NCBI RefSeq assembly: GCF_000423205.1
Contig: NZ_KE383990.1
Coordinates: 249,230-313,229 of the forward strand
DNA length: 64,000 nt
Origin: Jonesia quinghaiensis DSM 15701
Lineage (GTDB): Bacteria; Actinomycetota; Actinomycetes; Actinomycetales; Cellulomonadaceae
Direction: 5' to 3'
The position numbers and the translations under genes were made by a program. The notes below the pieces were generated by a model. It was given only the letters and a program-made list of their open reading frames with translations, searched no databases and was not told the DNA's origin. This document shows positions 1 to 7,415 of this stretch, piece by piece. The stretch's first letter is position 1. Each line of letters begins with the position of its first letter.

Positions 1-1110
1 CGCTTCAACTTCGGCGTCATAGAACTCGGCTATTTTCTCGAGCATGTCGTCGAGGGCACCGGTGTCTTCACCTACCGCCATCATTTGAACGACCATCGGC
101 GGGAACACAGGGTTCTCAGCCAAAGGAGCAGTAAGCGATCGGCCACGCCGCACATTGTCGATGACGTCATTCGCCGCATGTTCCACAACAATATTGCCGC
201 TGGTTTCACCCACAATCTCCAGGGCTTGCAAGATCGGAACACCTGCGCTCAGCATCGCGCCCAGGTTGCGAGTGAACCGCGCGATCGAGATCTTCTGAGT
301 TAGCTTCCCGAACACCGGCATTTTCAGTTTGATCGGGTCAACCTTCTCCCGTACCGATTTACGGTGCTTGATCCGGTTCCACCAGATGAACCCTGCAAAG
401 ACGAGAATCAACAGCGGGAAGATCGCGACTTTCAGAAAGTTCGACATCGTCACGAGGATTTGTGTGACAAAAGGAAGCTCTCCGCCAAGGGTGGCGAACA
501 TTCCGGCGAACACCGGAACAATGAAAATCAACATACCGGCCGAGGCCAAGATAGCGATCACCAGAACCACCACGGGGTAGGTCATCGCAGACTTAATCTT
601 GCCCTTGAGTTTGACCTCATCCTCGAAGTTTTTGGCGATGCTGAGCAGAGTTTTATCAAGAAACCCACCAGTCTCACCGGCCCGCACCATATTGATCATG
701 AGCGGTGGGAACACCTTAGGGTGTTTCGCAAGCGCTGAGGAGAGCGACCCACCGGTTTCGACATCAGTGCGAACGGTTCCCAGTATGACTTGCAGCACCT
801 TGTTTTCAGTCTGTTCAGTCAAGATGGTGAGCGCGCGTAAGAGTGACAGCCCTGCGTTGATCATTGTTGCGAGCTGCCGTGACATGATGGCGATTTCTTT
901 GAGAGAAATCTTGTCACTGATCCCAGGGATACTGATTTCCGAGTTAAGGCCACCCGTGTTGACCTGTGTAATAGAGACAGGTTGACCGCCGTTTGCCATC
1001 AGGCGTTGGACAACCGCTGCCTCCGAGGTAGCCTCCATTTTTCCCTTGACGATTTTGCCGGATTTGTCGGCAGCCTCGTAGGTGAAGGTTTTCATGTCAC
1101 TGGCAGCCAT
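1..1110 (-). CDS. pilC: Type II secretion/type IV pilus inner-membrane platform protein PilC (3' end cut by window)
   Basis: Reading leftward from an ATG at 1110-1108, an uninterrupted frame runs to the window edge (370 codons), so the C-terminus is missing. The protein opens MAASDMKTFTYEAADKSGK and contains two T2SSF domains. The first holds LKEIAIMSRQLATMINAGL and the second, near the edge, holds ARFTRNLGAMLSAGV followed by the family's GEDTGALDDMLEKIA pattern. Hydrophobic stretches between them (e.g. YPVVVLVIAILASAGMLIF) fit the polytopic platform protein around which PilB and PilT ATPases work. The start overlaps the pilT stop by one base (TAATG), which points to translational coupling in a pilB-pilT-pilC unit. 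Family assignment is firm; whether it serves pili or a secretion system is not decided by this gene alone. Confidence 0.93.
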   Translation of the reverse strand, partial: MAASDMKTFTYEAADKSGKIVKGKMEATSEAAVVQRLMANGGQPVSITQVNTGGLNSEISIPGISDKISLKEIAIMSRQLATMINAGLSLLRALTILTEQTENKVLQVILGTVRTDVETGGSLSSALAKHPKVFPPLMINMVRAGETGGFLDKTLLSIAKNFEDEVKLKGKIKSAMTYPVVVLVIAILASAGMLIFIVPVFAGMFATLGGELPFVTQILVTMSNFLKVAIFPLLILVFAGFIWWNRIKHRKSVREKVDPIKLKMPVFGKLTQKISIARFTRNLGAMLSAGVPILQALEIVGETSGNIVVEHAANDVIDNVRRGRSLTAPLAENPVFPPMVVQMMAVGEDTGALDDMLEKIAEFYDAEVEA

Positions 1111-2828
1111 TAGAAGTTACTCCCATCAAGGTGTCCGCCCATTCCGGCGTTCGCGATGCCCGTACCTACCGGCATCGACGATCGGCCTGCAAGCCTGTTG
1201 TAGTCAGCGGCACTTTGGCACTTCTCCAAGCCGACTTCGTAACTGATCAAACCGCGTTTCGTGAGGTCAGCAAGGTGCTGGTCCATCGTGTGCATTCCGT
1301 CGTTTTTCCCAGCCTGCATGGAGGAGTAAATCTGGTGAGTCTTTCCTTCACGAATCATGTTGCGGATACCAGGAGTCGCTACGAGAACTTCTGTGGCAAC
1401 AACGCGTCCGCCACCGTCTGCCCTCTTGCACAATGTCTGGCACACCACCCCTTGAATCGCTGACGCGAGCTGCACACGGATTTGTTCCTGTTGCTCCGGT
1501 GGGAACACGTCAATGACACGGTCAATGGTTTGCGCTGCGTCTTGTGTGTGCAGAGTTGCGAAAACAAGGTGGCCGGTTTCGGCGGCGGTCAGCGCGATGG
1601 CGATGGTTTCCAAGTCACGAAGCTCTCCGACAAGAATGATGTCGGGGTCCTGACGCAACACGTGCTTCAAGGCCGACGCAAAGGAGTGCGTATCCGTACC
1701 AACTTCACGTTGGTTGACCACACACTTTTTGTGGTCGTGGAGGAACTCAATAGGGTCCTCTACTGTCATGATGTGGTCGGGACGGGTTCGGTTCGCTAAG
1801 TCAATGATTGAAGCCAAGGTCGTGGATTTTCCTGACCCTGTTGGTCCAGTGACAAGAACGAGACCACGCGCCAATTTGGCGAACGCACCCACTGATGTTG
1901 GTACACCGAGGTCTTCAAGAGGTTTAATGTCAGTTGGAATGACTCGGAAAGCTGCCCCCACGGAGTCTCTTTGCTGATAGAGATTCACACGGAATCGTGC
2001 ACCGTCAGGCACCTGGTAGGCGAAGTCGAGTTCTAGTTGTTCTTCAAACACCTCACGCTGCTTTTGGGTAAGCATCATGTAGAGAGAACGTTTCAGGGAA
2101 TCTGAATCTAGGGCGTCGTCATACCCAATTAATGGTGTCAATTCACCTGATTTACGGATCATCGGACGAGCACGATTCGTCAGGTGGAGGTCTGAGGCAC
2201 TTTGGTCCACCATGTCGCGCAGAACATCATCGAGGAGCAGATCTCCCTTGCGTAAAGCATTAGACATACCGACTCGACCTGCAGCAGCCTGATCGGTCGC
2301 CACAATACCGCGCGCACGGCGTGTCGGAGGAACTGCAGGAGTGGGTAGAGCTGTCTGCGGTGTATTGAACACTGGTGGGGTAACCCCGGAGCTCAGTGGT
2401 TGCCCTGTGGGGGGCTGTCCGTATGGTCCTTGGTTGTGCGCCATAGGTGGTTGTGTCGGGGCATTCATGGTGGGCGCAACAACCGGTTGAGCGTGCGGCG
2501 CCTGCGAAGTAGTGTGAGATTGCTGCGGTGTGAGCATCGGAGGCGTCAAAGGCTGAGCACCCGCAACCACTGGTACAGGTTCGTTGTAATGACCCTGTTG
2601 AGCGGGACGACGCAGTGGCCTCACTGATGTCGCAGAGGGCGAGGTGGGGGCATGTTGCTGTTCATCTGCGAACCCGCCCGTTTCTACGTAGTGCCCCTGG
2701 GGACGCGCCATACTGTTGCGTGAGAGTTCCCTCGCAAAGAGCTGCGACATGTTCGCCTGGTCAGCCCATTCGCTGACTTGGCGGGGGTCTGCGGCGTGTG
2801 TGTGCCGCGTGTGGTCGGGTTGTGTCAC
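1110..2828 (-). CDS. pilT: Twitching/retraction ATPase PilT with long disordered N-terminal extension
   Basis: 572 residues from a GTG start preceded by AGGAAAGG about 9 bases upstream. Residues from about 190 form a PilT ATPase: N-terminal PAS-like part (ASDLHLTNRARPMIRKSGE), Walker A GPTGSGKST at 328-336, Asp box TVEDPIEF, Walker B IILVGELRD near 397-405, His box HLVFATLHT near 420, and a version of the PilT AIRNLIRE motif (PGIRNMIREGKTHQIYSSMQ) near 486. The first 185 or so residues are rich in Pro, Gln, His and Thr with no domain I recognise and look disordered; ordinary PilT is about 350 residues. It sits between pilB and pilC. The role in pilus disassembly is inferred from the family. 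Confidence 0.93.
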   Translation of the reverse strand: MTQPDHTRHTHAADPRQVSEWADQANMSQLFARELSRNSMARPQGHYVETGGFADEQQHAPTSPSATSVRPLRRPAQQGHYNEPVPVVAGAQPLTPPMLTPQQSHTTSQAPHAQPVVAPTMNAPTQPPMAHNQGPYGQPPTGQPLSSGVTPPVFNTPQTALPTPAVPPTRRARGIVATDQAAAGRVGMSNALRKGDLLLDDVLRDMVDQSASDLHLTNRARPMIRKSGELTPLIGYDDALDSDSLKRSLYMMLTQKQREVFEEQLELDFAYQVPDGARFRVNLYQQRDSVGAAFRVIPTDIKPLEDLGVPTSVGAFAKLARGLVLVTGPTGSGKSTTLASIIDLANRTRPDHIMTVEDPIEFLHDHKKCVVNQREVGTDTHSFASALKHVLRQDPDIILVGELRDLETIAIALTAAETGHLVFATLHTQDAAQTIDRVIDVFPPEQQEQIRVQLASAIQGVVCQTLCKRADGGGRVVATEVLVATPGIRNMIREGKTHQIYSSMQAGKNDGMHTMDQHLADLTKRGLISYEVGLEKCQSAADYNRLAGRSSMPVGTGIANAGMGGHLDGSNF

Positions 2829-2905
2829 CGTATGGGCCTTTCCTAATGTCCACTCCTATGCCTGCCTTGGGGAGGTATCGGCGTGGTGGGGGGTGTTCTT
2901 GAGGG

Positions 2906-4579
2906 TTAGGCGACGACGCGTAGAACTTCTTCGATGGAGGTGCGCCCTTCGATGACCTTCATCCAACCGTCTTCTCGCAGCGTATACATGCCTGCTTTTT
3001 GGGCTGTTTCTGAGATTTCTGCTGCCGATGAACGTGACACGGCGAGGCGTTCGATGTGTTCGTTGACCTGCATGACTTCGTGGAGTGCGAGGCGCCCACG
3101 ATATCCAGTTCCGGAGCAGGTGGCACATCCGCCTGGGCGGTAGAGTTGCGGAAATTCTTCGCCCGGAACCCATGGGAAGTTCGCGGACAACAGTTCACGC
3201 TCCGTAGGTTGGTACGGTTCTTTGCACTTATCGCAGAGCTTACGGGCGAGGCGTTGAGCGACAACGCAGTCAAGCGCTGAACCAACGAGGAATGGTTCAA
3301 TGCCCATTTCGGTGAGGCGGGTAATTGCTGAGGGAGCGTCGTTGGTGTGCAAGGTGGAAAGCACGAGGTGACCTGTAAGAGCTGCTTCGATCGCGATCTG
3401 CGCGGTTTCATGGTCACGAATTTCACCAATAAGGACAACATCAGGGTCTGAACGCAGAATGGATCGCAGCGCGGAGGCGAAAGTTAGTCCAGCCTTGGGG
3501 TTGACTTGGACTTGGTTGATCCCGGGGAGTCGGTATTCAACAGGGTCTTCGACGGTGATGACGTTGATTTCAGGTTTGGATACTGCGTTCAACGTGGCGT
3601 AAAGGCTGGTGGATTTACCAGACCCTGTTGGGCCGGTCACCAGAATCATGCCGTAGGGCTTGCTGTACGACTCTTTGTAAATCTCAAGGTTTTTCTCGCC
3701 GAATGACAAGTCTCGTAGATCCAACGATGCCGTGGAGTTATCCAGAATACGCATGACGATTTTTTCGCCCCACACGGTGGGCAGAGTCGCGACACGGAGG
3801 TCAATTTTTCGTCCGTTGTGCGTGACGGACATGCGTCCGTCTTGAGGTTTCCGCTTCTCCGCGATGTCGATATCAGCGAGGATTTTGATGCGCGAGGTCA
3901 CCGCGTTTTGCGTTGATTTGGGTGACTTTTGCATTTCGTGGAGAACACCGTCGATCCGGTAGCGAACTCGTAAGTCATGTTCAGTCGGTTCGATGTGGAT
4001 ATCTGAGGCGCGGTCTTTGATTGCTTGGGTCACAACAAGAATGACATACCGCACGATGGGAGCGTCGTCCGTAGCCGAGTCCCCCAACATTGAGAGGTCG
4101 ATTTCCTCTTCTTGTTGTTCTTCAGAGAGCGCGTTGGCGAGATCATCCATTTCGCCATCAGCGCGAATGTACCGCTCAAGTGCCCGACTGAGGTTTTCGT
4201 GGGTGGAAACCACAGGCTGCACAGGCATTTGCGCCACTTGGCGGACATCATCAAGGGCAAGAACGTTACCTGGGTCTGCCATCGCAAGCAGGAGTGATCC
4301 ATTTTCAAACCCGATAGGAAGCACCGTGTAACGCTGGCAAAGTGAACCAGGAACACATGACACCGCTTTGCGGTCGACCGCATAATCATCGAGGTCCACG
4401 AACCGCATACCCACTTGGTGCGCTAAAGCAGCGACCAGTTGGTTCTCAGTAAGGACGCCTAATTCGACGAGCACCCGCCCTAGGCTGGTGCCTCGTGCAA
4501 TCTGCTCATCCAGTGCGCGCAGGAGCTCGTCTTCTGTGACAAGCCCCTCCTCCAAGAGGATTTCCCCAAGTTGTTTCAC
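2906..4579 (-). CDS. pilB: Type IV pilus assembly / GspE-type ATPase PilB
   Basis: I place the start at the GTG at 4579-4577 because GGGAG lies 6 bases upstream; a TTG five codons earlier (4594) would place that Shine-Dalgarno inside the gene. The product is 557 residues. It has an MshEN-type N-terminal domain (VKQLGEILLEEGLVTEDELL), then the T2SSE ATPase with Walker A GPTGSGKST at 316-324, Walker B DVVLIGEIRD near 380-389, and a zinc-binding pair CDKC / CATC (Cys 449, 452, 485, 488) typical of PilB/GspE extension ATPases. It lies 77 bases upstream of pilT. PilB drives pilin polymerisation at the inner face of the membrane. No pilin gene is in the window. Confidence 0.94.
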   Translation of the reverse strand: MKQLGEILLEEGLVTEDELLRALDEQIARGTSLGRVLVELGVLTENQLVAALAHQVGMRFVDLDDYAVDRKAVSCVPGSLCQRYTVLPIGFENGSLLLAMADPGNVLALDDVRQVAQMPVQPVVSTHENLSRALERYIRADGEMDDLANALSEEQQEEEIDLSMLGDSATDDAPIVRYVILVVTQAIKDRASDIHIEPTEHDLRVRYRIDGVLHEMQKSPKSTQNAVTSRIKILADIDIAEKRKPQDGRMSVTHNGRKIDLRVATLPTVWGEKIVMRILDNSTASLDLRDLSFGEKNLEIYKESYSKPYGMILVTGPTGSGKSTSLYATLNAVSKPEINVITVEDPVEYRLPGINQVQVNPKAGLTFASALRSILRSDPDVVLIGEIRDHETAQIAIEAALTGHLVLSTLHTNDAPSAITRLTEMGIEPFLVGSALDCVVAQRLARKLCDKCKEPYQPTERELLSANFPWVPGEEFPQLYRPGGCATCSGTGYRGRLALHEVMQVNEHIERLAVSRSSAAEISETAQKAGMYTLREDGWMKVIEGRTSIEEVLRVVA

Positions 4580-4704
4580 GTGTCTCTCCCGCAAGTTGAC
4601 CTTGCAGTGGAGATCGGCACGTCAACCGTTGGACTTAATGATTCCGCGAAGAGGGAACATCACAAGTTCGAGCGACGAACGGGTTTCTTGTGGGCCGGTA
4701 GCCG

Positions 4705-5550
4705 TCAGTGACGTTCCAGTGCACGGCGCAGTGCAACATCCATTGCGTCAAGTGGCGCAGGGAGCCCAGTCATCAGGCGTACTTGCTCCCCAGCTTGATG
4801 GAGGAGCATCCGTTCACCAGTAACCGTGACCCCTGCTCTGTGCGCCCAGGCCGCGATCAGAGCAGTGGGTTGCGGGTCATATGCGACATCAAGCAGAGTG
4901 CCCGACAGACGCCCCACAACATCATCTGTACTAAGTTGTGCTGCGAGCCCATCAGCAGCAAAAGGAGGCAGCGTCGAGACCACCACATCAGCGGCACATA
5001 TCGCCTCAAAGGCGCTCGTCAATGTCACGAATACCGGCTCCACCCCCATGCGGTGTGCTGCCGCCCGAAGATCCGCCGTACGCGCCAAAGACCGAACAGC
5101 GACCGTAGGGGTCGCACAACCTAACTGTGCAACGGCTGCCAAAGCGGAACTGGCTGTTGCACCCGCCCCAAGAATCACTGCGGTGCGCACCTCAGCGGTA
5201 CGCGCTTCACGGATAGCGTGAACGATACCGTGGACATCAGTGTTTGTGCCCGTTAACGCTCGCGCTGCCCCTACGGGCTGAATCAATACCGTGTTGACTG
5301 CGCCTGTCACTGCAGCTAGTGGATCAACATGATCCAACAGAGGAATAACACGCTGCTTCAACGGCATAGTCAGGCTCAACCCACGCCAGGACCTATCCAA
5401 CGCCTCAATGAAGCCTGAGAGGTCCTCCTCGATAACGTCGCACCTACCATAGAGCCAATCAATACCCAACGCATCGTATGCAGCTTGGTGTAGGACTGGG
5501 GACAACGAATGACTAATGGGGTGCCCCAGTACCGCCGCACGGTAAGTCAT
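4705..5550 (-). CDS. aroE: Shikimate dehydrogenase
   Basis: 281 residues, NADPH-dependent reduction of 3-dehydroshikimate in aromatic amino acid synthesis. The substrate motif HPISHSLSPVLH is at residues 10-21, the catalytic Lys is in LTMPLK (family usually N-V-T-x-P-x-K, so this is a mild variant), the substrate Asn-Thr-Asp appears as GTNTDVHGI, and the dinucleotide loop is GAGATASSA. The start ATG overlaps the mltG stop by one base (TGATG), so it is probably translated from the same mltG message. The 125-base gap to pilB downstream shows no clear terminator. The alaS-ruvX-mltG-aroE order is usual in actinobacteria. Confidence 0.95.
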   Translation of the reverse strand: MTYRAAVLGHPISHSLSPVLHQAAYDALGIDWLYGRCDVIEEDLSGFIEALDRSWRGLSLTMPLKQRVIPLLDHVDPLAAVTGAVNTVLIQPVGAARALTGTNTDVHGIVHAIREARTAEVRTAVILGAGATASSALAAVAQLGCATPTVAVRSLARTADLRAAAHRMGVEPVFVTLTSAFEAICAADVVVSTLPPFAADGLAAQLSTDDVVGRLSGTLLDVAYDPQPTALIAAWAHRAGVTVTGERMLLHQAGEQVRLMTGLPAPLDAMDVALRRALERH

Positions 5551-6737
5551 CAGTCAGAGGACCCTGAGTTCAACGTGTCGCTGTTCTCCTGCAACCACTG
5601 CTGGTACTCGCGAACATTCGCTTCATGCTCAGTCCACGTCACGGCAAACTTTGTTTCCTTTGTCAGTGGGTTAACCGCAACAAAGAAGAGGTAATCAGAG
5701 GTCGCCGGAGAAACCGCAGCCTCAAGAGCAGCCAAACTCGGTGTGCCGATTGCCGTCTTAGGCAAGCCCTCGTACCTGTAGGTATTCCACGGGTTGTCGT
5801 CTTTACGCTGATCAGAACTTGTCGTGGCATCCGACGTGCCACCAAATACGTAGTGGACGGTGGAGTCCATCTGGAGTTTCATGTTGATATCAAGGCGGTT
5901 GTAAATCACCGAAGAGATCATGTCGAAGTCTTCTTCACGCCCCTCCATCTGAATGATCGAAGCGATGTTGGCTATCCGCCCCCACTCTGCGGTCTCGATA
6001 TCCAATTTCTTCAACCGAGAACGCTGACGCTTCACCATCTCAGCGAGGACTTCCTCCGGTGTCACATCAGAACCGAACCGGTAATCACCGTCCGCTATCC
6101 ACCCCTCATAGCTACCGTCAGCTTGCTTGGGTAATTCAGTAGCCTCGGTGTTCTCCATAGCGGCTTCCATCTGCTCATCAGTGAAACCGGTCACCGCTTT
6201 GATTTTTTGAACCACGTCACTGAACTTCGCACCTGGAATCACCTGAATACGGTTACCGGACAGGTTCTCCAGATCCAGCAGCATCTCAACAGCTGTCTGA
6301 GCTGGAAGTTGCTTATACAACGCATAAGTGCCCGGCTGAATCGAACCACCATCAGGGTGCGCATTGGCAGCAGCAACAAAAGCCTGCGGTGACGCCACGA
6401 CATCAGCCGCGAAAAGGGTCTGCGCGATAGCCGCACCCGTGTCACCCTCATTTACCGTGACATCAACAGGCTCAGTTCCCTCGCCCTCATAGTCTTTCGC
6501 CTCTTCAGGAGACGTAGGGGCAGAGAACGACAAGCCCGAGAAGAAGTCCACTCCCCATGACCAGGCAAAGAACCCGCCGGTGCCAATAACCACCACGGCG
6601 AGAAGAACAGCAAGAAGAGACTTTCGCCGACGGGCCGCCTCGCGCTTACGCTGCGCCGCGAGGGCTCGGCGTTGCTGGCGGCTCAACCGCGTACTGGAAT
6701 ACTCCTCTTGACTGTACTGGTCAAAGAGATCGCTCAC
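5550..6737 (-). CDS. mltG: Endolytic murein transglycosylase MltG
   Basis: 395 residues from a GTG start with AAGGA 7 bases upstream. A basic cytoplasmic N-terminus (RQQRRALAAQRKREAARRRK) precedes one membrane segment at about 40-62. The rest is outside: a LysM-like part (VNEGDTGAAIAQTLF) then the YceG catalytic domain with ASIIQMEGREEDFDMISSV, YNRLDINMKLQMDSTVHYV, the DNPWNTYRYEGLPKTAIGTP turn and the closing PLTKETKFAVTWTEHEANV. The Glu of QMEGRE is the expected catalytic residue. MltG cleaves nascent glycan strands and sets their length. It is about 160 bases downstream of ruvX and overlaps aroE. Confidence 0.95.
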   Translation of the reverse strand: MSDLFDQYSQEEYSSTRLSRQQRRALAAQRKREAARRRKSLLAVLLAVVVIGTGGFFAWSWGVDFFSGLSFSAPTSPEEAKDYEGEGTEPVDVTVNEGDTGAAIAQTLFAADVVASPQAFVAAANAHPDGGSIQPGTYALYKQLPAQTAVEMLLDLENLSGNRIQVIPGAKFSDVVQKIKAVTGFTDEQMEAAMENTEATELPKQADGSYEGWIADGDYRFGSDVTPEEVLAEMVKRQRSRLKKLDIETAEWGRIANIASIIQMEGREEDFDMISSVIYNRLDINMKLQMDSTVHYVFGGTSDATTSSDQRKDDNPWNTYRYEGLPKTAIGTPSLAALEAAVSPATSDYLFFVAVNPLTKETKFAVTWTEHEANVREYQQWLQENSDTLNSGSSD

Positions 6738-6897
6738 AGGAAGTCCTTCAGGCCGGGGTCAGGCGGGCTCCGGAAGAGATGACGTACAGGTAGATCGACA
6801 GCGACTTGGCTGACCACTAAACCCCACGATTATCTCAACTCGGTAACGGTTCTTGCCAAAAGGTACACCAGTTTTCTGAAAAAGTGGAATACCCACG

Positions 6898-7410
6898 TCA
6901 CTGCGGCACAGAAATTCCCGCACGAACACCGCTATGTTTTTCCGCATCTAACGCACTATCGAGGATGACAACAGCAGCAGCCTGATCCACCACTTGACGC
7001 TGGTGACGCGTTGAGCGACCAGCCTGAGTCAACATGCTGTGCGCTGTCACCGACGTCAACCGCTCATCGACAAGACGTACCGTTATCTCTGGTCGCAATT
7101 GAGAAATTAGTGCGGCATAGTTCACAGCCATGGACACCGACGCGCCGTCTTTGCCAGACAAGTGGCGGGGCTGACCTACATACACAGCCACCACGTCACG
7201 TTCATCCATGATGTCCAGCAATTCGGCAACATCGTCAGGTAACTGAGTAGGAAGCCTCCCACCAACCACATACGTGATTGACCGATCACGGCGCAGCGTG
7301 GCCACAGGTGTCGCCATAATCCCGTCGGGGTCACTCATAGCAACCCCGACGCGAACAGTTCCCACATCAAGTCCTATCCGCACACCACGCGGAACGCCAG
7401 GAGAATCCAT
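6898..7410 (-). CDS. ruvX: RuvX/YqgF-type Holliday junction resolvase-like nuclease
   Basis: 170 residues from the ATG at 7410; a TTG directly in front (7413) is also possible. The RNase H-like fold is shown by IGLDVGTVRVGVAMSDPDG at the N-terminus with the first catalytic Asp, VAVYVGQPRHLSGKDG in the middle, VRLVDERLTSVTAHSML with the second acidic residue, and a late VDQAAAVVILDSAL. Family members process the 5' end of pre-16S rRNA and are essential in E. coli. The start lies 5 bases beyond the alaS stop, so the two are almost certainly co-transcribed. Confidence 0.93.
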   Translation of the reverse strand: MDSPGVPRGVRIGLDVGTVRVGVAMSDPDGIMATPVATLRRDRSITYVVGGRLPTQLPDDVAELLDIMDERDVVAVYVGQPRHLSGKDGASVSMAVNYAALISQLRPEITVRLVDERLTSVTAHSMLTQAGRSTRHQRQVVDQAAAVVILDSALDAEKHSGVRAGISVPQ

Positions 7411-7415
7411 CAAAC

